The notes below the pieces were generated by a model. It made no database searches. It saw only the letters and a list, made by a program, of their open reading frames with translations, and was not told where the DNA came from. A DNA stretch of 64,000 nt, from contig NC_134032.1 in the NCBI RefSeq assembly GCF_964204645.1, positions 7,125,175 through 7,189,174 on the forward strand, written 5' to 3'. The DNA comes from Tubulanus polymorphus (taxonomy: Eukaryota > Nemertea > Palaeonemertea > Tubulaniformes > Tubulanidae). This document shows positions 28,500 through 37,543 of the stretch, in pieces (within the stretch, counting starts at the first letter, position 1; each line of letters starts with the position of its first letter). The translations under genes were made by a program, and so were the position numbers.

Positions 28500-29627
28500 T
28501 TATATATTTTTAATTTTACTTGATAATATCCATTCATTAAATTTATCTGGCCATCCAACCCATTTTACTAAAGAATATTTTTTTCTTTTAATAGTTTTTG
28601 TTTTTAATACTTTTTCAATTTTATATTCTTGTTCTAGATTTTCAGTAGTTAAACTTAATTCTTCTTCGTAAAAGTAGCCATCAACTTCTTCACCATCTAA
28701 ATCTTCTAATTTATAGACATATGGTTTTGTTGTTATTACCTTTTTTATTTTATATATTTCTCTAGTAAAATTTCGATCGTATCCTTTATCAAATATCTTT
28801 TTATACTTAGAAATTCTAACATTTTGACCAACTTTAAATTTAGGTTCACCAAAATCATCTATAAGAAATGCTCCATATAAATTATTCCAAACAATTTCAG
28901 CATTTTCAGGTTTTCTAGCATCAATAGGTTTCATTCCAATAGAAGAATGATAAGAATTATTATATCCTTCTATCAATTTTGGTAAAACATCAATCCATTT
29001 AAAAGTATTATTTGCTGTAAAATATTTCCACATTCTTGTTCTTAATGTTCTATTAAATCGTTCAACAACTGCTGCTTTTTTATCTGATTTTGTTGAAAAA
29101 TATTTAATATTATGATTATCTAAGAGTTCATGAACAAGTGAATTATCAAACTCTTTTCCATCATCAAATTGTATTTTTTCTGGTTTTAGTTTATCATCCG
29201 AAAGAAATTTTCTTAAAACATGTGATGTTTGTGCAGCATCTTTTCTATAAAGTGGGAAACTCCATACATAACGACTAAAAATATCAATTATATTCAATAA
29301 CCACCAATAATCATCATTATCTTTCTTAACATTTTTCATATCAATTAAATCTCCTTGCCACTGTTGATCTACATAACTTACCATAGTTTTACGAGTTTCA
29401 TATTTTCTAACAATTTTTTTATGTGTTGTATATGTTGGTTGTTCTAACATAAATTCATTTATATCTTTATATTTAACTAAATTTTGTGGGATTATCTTAT
29501 CTAATTTATCTTGTTTTACTTGACGCCATATATGTTTGGTAGAAGAATAAGCAACCGAACTCTCAGGGTTGTAATATAAATTTCTTAAATATTGTTCTTT
29601 AGTATTAGGAGATTTTTTACCACCCAT
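28500..29627 (-). CDS. Polinton integrase (retrovirus type) with chromodomain
   Basis: 375 residues. The rve core has D93 (WQGDLIDM), D155 (IQFDDGKEF) and E189 (VVERFNRTL). An SH3-like C-terminal DNA-binding part (KFKVGQNVRISKYKK) follows, and a chromodomain is at about 331-375 with YSLVKWVGWPDKFNEWI. It makes the 6-bp staggered insertion seen at both ends. The reading frame is intact. The start follows AATTAAGCGTATATAA. Confidence 0.95.
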   Translation of the reverse strand: MGGKKSPNTKEQYLRNLYYNPESSVAYSSTKHIWRQVKQDKLDKIIPQNLVKYKDINEFMLEQPTYTTHKKIVRKYETRKTMVSYVDQQWQGDLIDMKNVKKDNDDYWWLLNIIDIFSRYVWSFPLYRKDAAQTSHVLRKFLSDDKLKPEKIQFDDGKEFDNSLVHELLDNHNIKYFSTKSDKKAAVVERFNRTLRTRMWKYFTANNTFKWIDVLPKLIEGYNNSYHSSIGMKPIDARKPENAEIVWNNLYGAFLIDDFGEPKFKVGQNVRISKYKKIFDKGYDRNFTREIYKIKKVITTKPYVYKLEDLDGEEVDGYFYEEELSLTTENLEQEYKIEKVLKTKTIKRKKYSLVKWVGWPDKFNEWILSSKIKNI

Positions 29628-29657
29628 TTATATACGCTTAATTTTAACTTTATATTT

Positions 29658-30905
29658 CTAATATTGAATACTATCTAATTGTGAATTTACAATATTTAAT
29701 TGCGCATCAGATATAATATAAATGTGCATTTTAAAATTTTTGATTCCTTTATTCTTTTTCATGAATAATTGTATTCCATCTTTTGTATTTTGTAGTTTTT
29801 TTCCAGAACCATGTAATGAATTATCCTCTGTTGTTCTAAAATCTAACCATAATGCATATTTATTACCGGTATAATAATCAATTTGATTAATGTTACAATT
29901 TTCAAATGATTTCACTTTTTCATTCATAAAATGTTTTCTAATTTCTGGCCATTGATCTATCATTCTCATTCCTTGACAAAATATTTTATTCGCTATACCT
30001 TCGATAGTTATTTCTACTTTTGTTATTTCAGGATTATAATAATTATCAACATTTATTGCACCATTAGAATATGTTGCAATAGTAAAAAATATTAATATAC
30101 CTTTAATAGATCTTCTAGGAAAGTTAATATTCTCATTAATTATTTCATCATTTGCATTAATAGTTACAGTTTTAAATTTATCAATATAATCATATAATAA
30201 TGAAAATCCTTGATTGTATTGAGTTTGAATTGTGCTAGCAATATTTTCATTAGTTACTGTGTTATATTCTAAACATATATTTGATAATTTATAACCCATA
30301 TCTTTAACAACGCTAGATAATACAATTTCATTTACAGGAGCAAATGTTATCTCAAATATAATATCTTCTTGAATTGCATATTTATATAAAGGTGCATTAT
30401 TATTTATCAATTCAAAGTCTAATGGAATTTTATATTTGCTTCCATAAATCTTTTTAATCAAATTATCTGTGGCACGAGTTACTACTGCATTATTGGCTTC
30501 AGATCTTAATTTATTATGGTTTTCTGATTGGATGCCTTGAAATATCATATTATTTCTATTTTCTTTAGTTAACCATAAATCTTTATAATGCATAAATAAA
30601 TTATAATCATCTAATGAGAAAACTGTTTCCGGACCAATCTTTATAGTTAATTTTTTAATCAAATATCTTCCAACATTATCAACAACATAATTGTTATCAT
30701 GGCCAGTTACTTTTATATCGGCTGATAAATAAATACTGTTTGGAACATAAAAAGTATTTTGTGTTAATCGAGGGATTCTAACGTATAAAGTTTCATCGGG
30801 ATTAATATTAGAAGGGTTATGAGTAATTATATGATGTGATCTCTCTGCTTTAATAGCATTAGATATTCTATGATTCTTCGAAGGACTTATATAACTCCCA
30901 CTCAT
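29658..30905 (-). CDS. Major capsid protein (double jelly roll)
   Basis: 415 residues. The N-terminal strand-rich part includes LYVRIPRLTQNTFYVPNSIY, then DYNLFMHYKDLWL near 125-137; the C-terminal part has WLDFRTTEDNSLHGSGKKL. These are the usual landmarks of Polinton major capsid proteins, which fold as a double jelly roll and build an icosahedral shell. The frame is intact from the ATG behind TAATTTTTTTGTTAAATAA to the stop. Length is on the short side for the family. Confidence 0.82.
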   Translation of the reverse strand: MSGSYISPSKNHRISNAIKAERSHHIITHNPSNINPDETLYVRIPRLTQNTFYVPNSIYLSADIKVTGHDNNYVVDNVGRYLIKKLTIKIGPETVFSLDDYNLFMHYKDLWLTKENRNNMIFQGIQSENHNKLRSEANNAVVTRATDNLIKKIYGSKYKIPLDFELINNNAPLYKYAIQEDIIFEITFAPVNEIVLSSVVKDMGYKLSNICLEYNTVTNENIASTIQTQYNQGFSLLYDYIDKFKTVTINANDEIINENINFPRRSIKGILIFFTIATYSNGAINVDNYYNPEITKVEITIEGIANKIFCQGMRMIDQWPEIRKHFMNEKVKSFENCNINQIDYYTGNKYALWLDFRTTEDNSLHGSGKKLQNTKDGIQLFMKKNKGIKNFKMHIYIISDAQLNIVNSQLDSIQY

Positions 30906-30924
30906 TTATTTAACAAAAAAATTA
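30906..30924 (-). promoter_or_regulatory. Late-promoter-like element before the capsid gene
   Basis: Minus-strand TAATTTTTTTGTTAAATAA directly before ATG. Confidence 0.55.
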
Positions 30925-30959
30925 ATTATTTATTTTTTGATATTTTTTGATATCATGGT

Positions 30960-32357
30960 TTACTTGATATTTTTTGATATCATATTTACTAACCCAAAAA
31001 TAATAGCACTTACAACTGTAATTAAAAATAAAATAATATGTTCAGCAGCAAAGTTAAGAATATTACCTGCAGATTTCAATATAAAACCAACAATTGAAGC
31101 AATAACTCCTGGCAATGCTGCAGCAGATTTTTTAGATAGTTCCCATAAATATTTTGCTAATTTCTTTAAACCATCTTTAACTTTATCTTGTATAGAATTA
31201 TTACCTGGAGGTTTATCTGGTTTATTGGGAGTGGGAGTAGGAGTAGATTTCAAAGCATTTGATATTGCTAAACCAATTGTTGTAAATAACATAGTTACAG
31301 CTGTTACAATTGAAAGAATTGTTATTCCTTCTAATTTAAATAATAATCTTATTCTGTCTTTTAGTGATATTTCAGAATTTGGTTTAATCAACAAATCTTT
31401 AAAAATAACTTTTAATCTATTTATATTATAATCATATGATTTTAATAATAATTTAATTTCTTCTTTTTGTAATTCTATGTTATATTCTAAATCATCAATT
31501 TCTTTTTCTAAATATGCATTTCTTTTTTTAAATTCAATTTCTTCAATAACTTTATTATCTCTATCTAATTTTAGTTGTTCTATTTCTTTATTTTTATTAG
31601 TACTATCTTTTTCTAAAAATCTAATTTTAATATCTCTTTTACTTTTTTCACGCGCAATTTTATCAGCTGATTCTTGCGTACCTTTAATTTCTCTACGTGC
31701 TTGTTCAGGAAATGATTCTAATTCATCATCAGTTAAATCAAGTAATCCTTTTTCTAGTAAATATTGCAGTCGATTTATTCCAGCACTATTCATCTCTTTT
31801 TCTGAATCTCTTAATCTATCAATTTGTTTTTCTAATTGTAATTGTAATTGTAATTGACTTGAATCATTATCAATTGGTTGAGTGTCTCTTCTCGATGTTT
31901 CGGGTGTTGAAGATCTTAATTTATCTAATCGATTTCTATTCTCTTCCATTTCTGGTTCTAAATTATCATAGATTTTCTCAAATAACTCATTAATTCTTTG
32001 TTTAAATAATTTTTTAAAGTTATCTATTTCTTCTTTTGTTACATCTTCTAGTTTATTATTATAAATAATTTTCTTAATTCTATCTGGTTCTAACTTAAGC
32101 AAAGTTGATTCTGCCAATATTTTGTTTTGATTTTTATAAGAGATATTAATATAATATTCGCCATTTAAATTATCACCATCCAAATAATAATAATATTCAC
32201 CATCTAAATATTTTAAATCTTTTACTAAAAGTCTAGCGCCTCTTTCATTTATATTATAACCAGATTCTTCAAATAAAGGTTTAAAATCATCAATAAATTC
32301 ATTATAATTGTATTCTTTTTCTGTTATTTCTGGTACTTCATTTTCAATACTTATCAT
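30960..32357 (-). CDS. Polinton coiled-coil and membrane protein
   Basis: 465 residues. N-terminal globular part (1-110), a long Lys/Glu/Leu-rich coiled coil (about 165-330), then three hydrophobic segments at about 342-362, 405-425 and 436-458. The order suggests a membrane-anchored rod. ATG at 32357 directly touches the stop codon of the 51-residue gene. Not recognised as a named family; a virion or entry-related structural role is only a guess. Confidence 0.65.
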   Translation of the reverse strand: MISIENEVPEITEKEYNYNEFIDDFKPLFEESGYNINERGARLLVKDLKYLDGEYYYYLDGDNLNGEYYINISYKNQNKILAESTLLKLEPDRIKKIIYNNKLEDVTKEEIDNFKKLFKQRINELFEKIYDNLEPEMEENRNRLDKLRSSTPETSRRDTQPIDNDSSQLQLQLQLEKQIDRLRDSEKEMNSAGINRLQYLLEKGLLDLTDDELESFPEQARREIKGTQESADKIAREKSKRDIKIRFLEKDSTNKNKEIEQLKLDRDNKVIEEIEFKKRNAYLEKEIDDLEYNIELQKEEIKLLLKSYDYNINRLKVIFKDLLIKPNSEISLKDRIRLLFKLEGITILSIVTAVTMLFTTIGLAISNALKSTPTPTPNKPDKPPGNNSIQDKVKDGLKKLAKYLWELSKKSAAALPGVIASIVGFILKSAGNILNFAAEHIILFLITVVSAIIFGLVNMISKNIK

Positions 32358-32513
32358 TTAACGTGCTTTGTCAATAAATTGGGGTGTAGTTAAATTAGAA
32401 TTATATGTTGTTTCATTACCATCATTAAAACTTGTTTCATCAAAATTAGGTGGTTGTTCATCACTTATACCAGGTTCATCTAAAGGATCCAATGGAATAT
32501 TTTCTACATTCAT
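32358..32513 (-). CDS. Short acidic Polinton protein, 51 aa
   Basis: ATG at 32513 directly behind TAATTTTTTTATTATATAA. Acidic and Pro-rich, no membrane segment (starts MNVENIPLDPLDEPG, ends TPQFIDKAR). Stop at 32358, one base from the next start codon. The tight packing and the promoter element make it likely to be real despite its length. Possibly a scaffold or membrane-tethered peptide; unknown. Confidence 0.6.
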   Translation of the reverse strand: MNVENIPLDPLDEPGISDEQPPNFDETSFNDGNETTYNSNLTTPQFIDKAR

Positions 32514-32529
32514 TTATATAATAAAAAAA

Positions 32530-33912
32530 TTAAAATTTAAAATATAATATTCCTCCAATTACAATTCCTATACAAGTTATAGCTAATTTAGTATTTTCAT
32601 GTGATTTATTATCATTATCAGTTTTAATTATATCATGTTGAATTTTATCAGTTTTTATATTTTCTGATGTATTGTAATCTTTTATTTTGGAATCATTATT
32701 TAATTTAATATTCTTAGTTTTAGTTTCTGTTGATTGAATATGTTTTTTATTTTTTTCACCTTCCATTAATTTTGGAGCAGTAATAATCTTTTTATTTATA
32801 TCATTTAATCCAAATGAATTATTTATTGTTGCAGTTTTAATTAGATTATTATAACCAATTATATTTCCCATCTTTAATACTAAATCATTAGAAATAATTA
32901 ATAGATTAGGGCCTATACAATAATTAAGTCTTACATGAGATTTATCTAAATAATTTTGATATCTTATAATGTTTTCTGGAATCGATCTATTTTTATCATT
33001 ATGAATTGAATCTTCAAATAAAACTTTAAATTGTTTTTGTGTATCGAATGATGTATTCAAATTTCCAATTATTGGGGATCTTGTTTCAACTTGCGCACCT
33101 AAAATACAAATCAAATAAGTTCTAATAGATTGATTTATTCTTTCTATACCTGATTTAGTAAAACCTTCACTATTTTCTAAAATAAAATAAACCCAACCAT
33201 TATTGTTTTCTTGTTTTAAATTATCATAAAATTTTGGTAATTTATTGAAATTTAATGTTTCTAAATCTTTTGTTTCTATTTTACCATAACCTAATTTTTT
33301 ATTATAGATATTATAAAAACTATTAGATGGTATAGGAAGTGCACAATATTCTGCAATCTTTCTAGGGCAAGGAAGTGATCTTATTGTTCCAATTTTTATT
33401 CTAAAATCAGAATTATTTATATCTATATTAAATTCATTGCAAATTTTATAAAACTTAGATAAATTAATATTATTATCCAATTCTTTAAAATATCTAGATC
33501 CTGGTAAAGCGCACTCTAATTCATTTAATATTATTCTGATTTGAAAGTATGTATGAAATCTAAATAAACTTTGAATTAATTTATATTTAGAATTATTCAA
33601 ATGATCATTCCAACTAATTCCACATCCTGTTGTTGCACAATAAACAGCAAAATTTAATTGGTTCTGCCAATACTTCATATTAGATTTTAATAACCATTGT
33701 TTTTCATCTTTCAATTTTTTAAAATCAATTAAATATACATGAAATATATTTTCCATCTTTGCATTAAAATTATTAGTTTCAGTAACATAAATATATAAAT
33801 CAATTAATGAATTTAAAACTTCATTTCTATATGTAATATCTTTATCAAAATCTATTGCTGGAATATTATATTTAATTGATTTATTATATTGGAAAGCTTT
33901 TGGAAACCCCAT
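32530..33912 (-). CDS. Conserved Polinton protein, 460 aa, C-terminal membrane anchor
   Basis: Residues 81-98 read YWQNQLNFAVYCATTGCG, a distinctive Cys-containing block that I recall from uncharacterised proteins of other animal Polintons. A second conserved-looking block is around SIRTYLICILGAQVETRSPI. The C-terminal 100 residues are polar and low-complexity, and residues about 443-458 form a single membrane segment ending in YFKF. Family function unknown; likely structural, since it lies between capsid genes. Confidence 0.65.
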   Translation of the reverse strand: MGFPKAFQYNKSIKYNIPAIDFDKDITYRNEVLNSLIDLYIYVTETNNFNAKMENIFHVYLIDFKKLKDEKQWLLKSNMKYWQNQLNFAVYCATTGCGISWNDHLNNSKYKLIQSLFRFHTYFQIRIILNELECALPGSRYFKELDNNINLSKFYKICNEFNIDINNSDFRIKIGTIRSLPCPRKIAEYCALPIPSNSFYNIYNKKLGYGKIETKDLETLNFNKLPKFYDNLKQENNNGWVYFILENSEGFTKSGIERINQSIRTYLICILGAQVETRSPIIGNLNTSFDTQKQFKVLFEDSIHNDKNRSIPENIIRYQNYLDKSHVRLNYCIGPNLLIISNDLVLKMGNIIGYNNLIKTATINNSFGLNDINKKIITAPKLMEGEKNKKHIQSTETKTKNIKLNNDSKIKDYNTSENIKTDKIQHDIIKTDNDNKSHENTKLAITCIGIVIGGILYFKF

Positions 33913-33931
33913 TTATATAACTAAAAAATTA
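33913..33931 (-). promoter_or_regulatory. Late-promoter-like element before the 460-aa gene
   Basis: Minus-strand TTAATTTTTTAGTTATATAA ends at the ATG. Confidence 0.55.
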
Positions 33932-34363
33932 ATAATTAACTAATTCTTTTAATAATTTATCTTGTTCTTCAACTGTTATATGACCATTTAAACTTATTAT
34001 ATAATCTAGTGTATTCTTTAATTTATTAATTTCTTTTATATTAGTTTTAATTTTTTCTTTATTACTTTTTATATTTAATTTTGAACTTATACCAGTTAAA
34101 ACGCTTGAACTTAATCCTAATACGCCAATTGATATAGCTAAAGGTGTTAATGGACTGAATATTGCTAGAAATGTTATTACAGAACTAATTGTAACCGAAC
34201 CACTTATAATCAAATAATATATAATTTTACTTTTTAAATATCTTTTCTTTTTTATCTTTAGGTCACTTTCAAATTCTAATATTTGTTTTTCTAAATATGT
34301 TTTTAATTTAGTTTTATTTATATTATGAGGAATAATATCAATACTATCAACTTTATCTTCCAT
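33929..34363 (-). CDS. Polinton two-pass membrane protein
   Basis: 144 residues. Hydrophobic segments at about 49-66 and 70-92 lie close together (hairpin), flanked by Lys-rich helices. Start codon behind TAATTTTTTTTCTAAATAA. One of five small membrane proteins in a row; function unknown. Confidence 0.6.
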   Translation of the reverse strand: MEDKVDSIDIIPHNINKTKLKTYLEKQILEFESDLKIKKKRYLKSKIIYYLIISGSVTISSVITFLAIFSPLTPLAISIGVLGLSSSVLTGISSKLNIKSNKEKIKTNIKEINKLKNTLDYIISLNGHITVEEQDKLLKELVNY

Positions 34364-34382
34364 TTATTTAGAAAAAAAATTA

Positions 34383-34619
34383 CTAATTAGTAAACTTATA
34401 AGCAACAAATATAACAATAACTGTTCCACCTAAAATCCATATTATTTCATATTTCTGTTGTTCTTTACTTGGGGTATAATAATCTGATAATTTAGGTTTG
34501 TATAGATGTAATTTTTCTTTATTTGTTACTGCGTTATATAAACTCATTGCATCATCAACTGATTGAAAATCTCTATGTGAAATCTTCTGATCATATAATT
34601 CTTTGTTAATATAATCCAT
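34383..34619 (-). CDS. Polinton small membrane protein, 78 aa
   Basis: Polar N-terminus and a C-terminal membrane segment (about 57-76, IIWILGGTVIVIFVAYKF). Its ATG lies inside the end of the 65-aa gene, a 14-bp overlap, and it lacks its own A/T promoter element, so the two are probably on one transcript. Confidence 0.55.
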   Translation of the reverse strand: MDYINKELYDQKISHRDFQSVDDAMSLYNAVTNKEKLHLYKPKLSDYYTPSKEQQKYEIIWILGGTVIVIFVAYKFTN

Positions 34620-34803
34620 AGTTTTGTCGTTTTTCTCTGTATTCTTCTGCTGCTTTATTATATTTCTCTAATGCTAAATTATGTCTTCTTTGTTCTCCTA
34701 ATGAACTATTTTTATCAATATGTTTAAATAAATAACCACCACCTGTAAATGCTAAAGCGTTAACAATTGCCGATCCTATAATAGTTATAATTGCAGAAGC
34801 CAT
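34606..34803 (-). CDS. Polinton small membrane protein, 65 aa
   Basis: N-terminal hydrophobic segment (about 3-26, Gly/Ala-rich) and a charged helical tail. The ATG follows TAATTTTTTTGCTAAATAA. The Gly/Ala-rich segment might serve as a small virion membrane protein. Confidence 0.55.
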   Translation of the reverse strand: MASAIITIIGSAIVNALAFTGGGYLFKHIDKNSSLGEQRRHNLALEKYNKAAEEYREKRQNYGLY

Positions 34804-34827
34804 TTATTTAGCAAAAAAATTATGTAT

Positions 34828-35049
34828 TTATATGGGAGGAATATATTTTTGTTTTTCCAAATAATCAATTGTTAAATTAGATAAAGTAACTGCTAATGTT
34901 AATTTTAGAATATCATTGATATCAAATCTATCAACATTAACACTTCCCATTTTGAATACTTTTTTTAATACCATTGAATAACCAACAGTTCCAACTGATA
35001 GTAAGGCGCCATTATATAATCCAGTTATTATCCACTTATTATCACTCAT
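34828..35049 (-). CDS. Polinton small membrane protein, 73 aa
   Basis: Two weakly hydrophobic segments (about 7-26 and 47-62). ATG behind TAATTTTTTTGATTAATAA. Fourth in the small membrane-protein cluster. Confidence 0.5.
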   Translation of the reverse strand: MSDNKWIITGLYNGALLSVGTVGYSMVLKKVFKMGSVNVDRFDINDILKLTLAVTLSNLTIDYLEKQKYIPPI

Positions 35050-35052
35050 TTA

Positions 35053-35404
35053 TTAATCAAAAAAATTACTATCATCAAAATATTTAGTTAACTTAGTGAT
35101 GATTAATTCAACATTTATTTTATTACTAGTTTCATTTGTATATATTTCAATTATTATTTTTTTGATATCATCGATGATAAAATCTTCATCTAATTCATAA
35201 AATCTTAAAGATTCTCTAATTAAATTAGTAATCTTTTCTACATTAAAAGTTTCTTTATCTATTGTTGTTTCATACTCAAATGTTGTTTCATTAGAAAATG
35301 CAATATTTTTGATGTGTAATTACATCATTCATATTAAATTTCATTTCTTTCTCACGTTTAAAATCAAAACCAAAACATATACTCGGTCCAACAGTTATAT
35401 TCAT
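35053..35404 (-). pseudogene. Polinton hypothetical gene, frameshifted
   Basis: ATG at 35404 with the promoter element TAATTTTTCACCTATATAA. The frame runs 37 codons (starting MNITVGPSICFGFDFKREKE) and stops at 35291. A second frame continues the same protein, with a helical, acidic C-terminal half, to a stop at 35053. The related copy at 60656-60823 has two more bases at ACACATATTGAAAAT, and shows the original frame at this point; so the break here is a 2-bp loss near 35325. Not recognised as a family. Confidence 0.7.
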
Positions 35405-35420
35405 TTATATAGGTGAAAAA

Positions 35421-36173
35421 TTACTCTTTACATCTTATAACTAATTCATAAATTACAGGAAAGTTATTCAAATCAATTAAGTATCCATTATGATTTCTTA
35501 TTTCTAATTTAAAATTATTAAATTGAGGAATACAAGGTTTGAAATCACATTCTGTTAAATTATAATTTATTTGCGTTCCAAATTCTTTAACATTCTTTAA
35601 TGGTAAAATGTTTAGTAAACCAGAATTACAAGTTATATCTTTAGTTGCTTCGAATGTTTTTGTAGGATCGATTAAATTACAATAAATATAAAAATGTGTA
35701 AAAGGCATTAAGTTTGATTTACCTTCTGCGTATGCTGTAACAATATCAGGGGTAATTCCTAACAGTTTACCTAAAGGTTTTCTTACTGTAAATTTAAATT
35801 GTTCGTCTAACCTAATCTTTATTTTATTAGAACTAGCACTTTTTAAAATTCTAATATTAAATCCAGAATCACTTCCTAATTTAGCTCGAGCTTTTCTATT
35901 AATTTCTTGTGCTAATGTATTTAAATTATATAATCCTGGTTTTAAATATATAAAAAACCATTTATTCCTTTTTTTATAAAAGATTGAAAAAATTAAATGT
36001 TCAAGACTTTTATCCGTTACATTGTAAAAAGAATTACATAAACTAATATTTACTAATTTTAAATCAAGGCAATTCTTAAATTCTCTATCTAATTGTATTA
36101 TTAAATTATGAGATTTATAATTTGTAAGCCTTCTAGAATCTACAAATATTCTGTATTCTTTTAATTCTACCAT
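35421..36173 (-). CDS. Minor capsid / penton-like protein
   Basis: 250 residues, strand-rich. Features: YRIFVDSRRLTNYKSHNLII near the start, FYNVTDKSLEHLIF, FIYLKPGLYNLNTLAQEIN near the centre, KPLGKLLGITPD and the C-terminal VIYELVIRCKE. These resemble the single-jelly-roll minor capsid (penton) proteins of Polintons. It would close the capsid vertices. Intact frame. A truncated second copy of its last 62 codons lies at 60841-61024. Confidence 0.75.
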   Translation of the reverse strand: MVELKEYRIFVDSRRLTNYKSHNLIIQLDREFKNCLDLKLVNISLCNSFYNVTDKSLEHLIFSIFYKKRNKWFFIYLKPGLYNLNTLAQEINRKARAKLGSDSGFNIRILKSASSNKIKIRLDEQFKFTVRKPLGKLLGITPDIVTAYAEGKSNLMPFTHFYIYCNLIDPTKTFEATKDITCNSGLLNILPLKNVKEFGTQINYNLTECDFKPCIPQFNNFKLEIRNHNGYLIDLNNFPVIYELVIRCKE

Positions 36174-36221
36174 TATTTATAACATAAAAAAATTACCGCT
36201 CATCACTAAAAATTAATTTTA

Positions 36222-36241
36222 ATAAAATTTTTCCTTAATAA
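36222..36241 (+). promoter_or_regulatory. Late-promoter-like element before the zinc-ribbon gene
   Basis: AAATTTTTCCTTAATAA then ATG on the plus strand; it is divergent from the minor capsid gene, 68 bp away. Confidence 0.5.
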
Positions 36242-37543
36242 ATGGATGAGAAGATAGCATGCGAAATTTGTGGTGAACTTATCAGAAAAAGTAATATGGC
36301 TCGACATATGAAAAAACATGATGAAAATTATAAACCCCCTAAAATAAACTGTCCAAAATGTAATAAATTATTCTCAAGAAATTATGTTAAAAAACATTCA
36401 GAGAAGTGTAGAATTAATGGCGCAACGGCTAATGTTGATAGTAAATCTGCCGAAGTTGAACCTGAAGTTATTTGGAAAAGACCTTTCTTATTCTATGATA
36501 AGGATAATATAAAAGATCATTTCTGTGAGCCTTGTCGAATAAAATATAACCCTGAAAATATAGAAGATTGGGAGAATCATCAATTTCGTAAAGCACATAT
36601 AGATAAAATTTCTAATAAATTTGAAACTGAATTCAATGAAAGAAAAAATAATTTATTAGAAAAAATAAAATATGAGAAAACGTTACCAGATAACGAAGAA
36701 ACAGTTGAAAAGTTAGAAAAACAATATAATGAATTAACAAGAAAAACATATTATTGTAAATATTGTAAATTGATTATTACAACAAGTAATTCAAATCTAC
36801 ATAATAGAACAATAAAACATAAAGAAAACGTAAGAAAATACCAAGAGCTTAATGAAGATCTATTACCAGTAAATTATAAACAAAAATGCCCACAATGTAT
36901 TTATGCGACCTTAAGACAAGAAGGTGCTGTGTTATTTTGTGTTGAATGTGGATGGCAAAAGAATTTATGGGGTGAAGAAAAAACTAGAGATTTTCTCATA
37001 GAACCAAAATTAAATTATCTAGATGAAATTTTTAAAATATTTTCTATAGAAGATCATACACCAGAATATATGCAATGGCTTGAAAAAATGAAAATAATAG
37101 AAAATAAAAATGGTGAAATAACTAAAAAAGATATTATAAAAACAATTATTCCACCAACATTTAACACAAAACAAAAGAAAATGTATTTATATTTATTATT
37201 TAACGATTATTATGAAAAACCTAAATTAACAGAAGAAGATATGGAAAATATAAAAAAAATATTTAAACAAATATTAATGTATCATTTGGAAAATAGAATA
37301 ACAGATTCAATAAATTATGAATTCTTTTTGAATAAGATTGTAAATTATTTAAACCTAGATATTATAATTCCATTTGATGAATTAACAAACAAAAAGAAAC
37401 AAAGAGAGCGAGATGAAATGTGGAACAAGATAGAACTTTATTTAAATGAGAAAAATGGAATTGAAGAAGAACCTGAACAATTTTATGAAAATGAAGAAGC
37501 TAATAGTGATTTCGAGTTTGATGATATTGATTTTATGTTTTAA
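36242..37543 (+). CDS. Zinc-finger / zinc-ribbon protein resembling late transcription factor VLTF3
   Basis: 433 residues. Four short C2H2-type fingers (C7/C10/H22/H26; C37/C40/H52/C56; C95/C98/H113/H119; C172/C175/H187/H193) are followed by a zinc ribbon (C216/C219...C233/C236). The C-terminal half (about 255-400) is helical and includes YLYLLFNDYYEKPKLT, SINYEFFLNKIVNYLNL and RDEMWNKIELYL. The ribbon-plus-helical layout and the last two blocks resemble VLTF3 of poxviruses and other Nucleocytoviricota, a late-gene transcription factor. This is my recognition by eye; a profile search is needed. The gene is the only large one on plus inside the element. Confidence 0.55.
   Translation: MDEKIACEICGELIRKSNMARHMKKHDENYKPPKINCPKCNKLFSRNYVKKHSEKCRINGATANVDSKSAEVEPEVIWKRPFLFYDKDNIKDHFCEPCRIKYNPENIEDWENHQFRKAHIDKISNKFETEFNERKNNLLEKIKYEKTLPDNEETVEKLEKQYNELTRKTYYCKYCKLIITTSNSNLHNRTIKHKENVRKYQELNEDLLPVNYKQKCPQCIYATLRQEGAVLFCVECGWQKNLWGEEKTRDFLIEPKLNYLDEIFKIFSIEDHTPEYMQWLEKMKIIENKNGEITKKDIIKTIIPPTFNTKQKKMYLYLLFNDYYEKPKLTEEDMENIKKIFKQILMYHLENRITDSINYEFFLNKIVNYLNLDIIIPFDELTNKKKQRERDEMWNKIELYLNEKNGIEEEPEQFYENEEANSDFEFDDIDFMF

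Noticed and set aside
30937-31993. Plus-strand frames of 164, 126 and 98 codons inside the Polinton
   Set aside because: They lie opposite the coiled-coil gene, are low-complexity hydrophobic and lack promoter elements.
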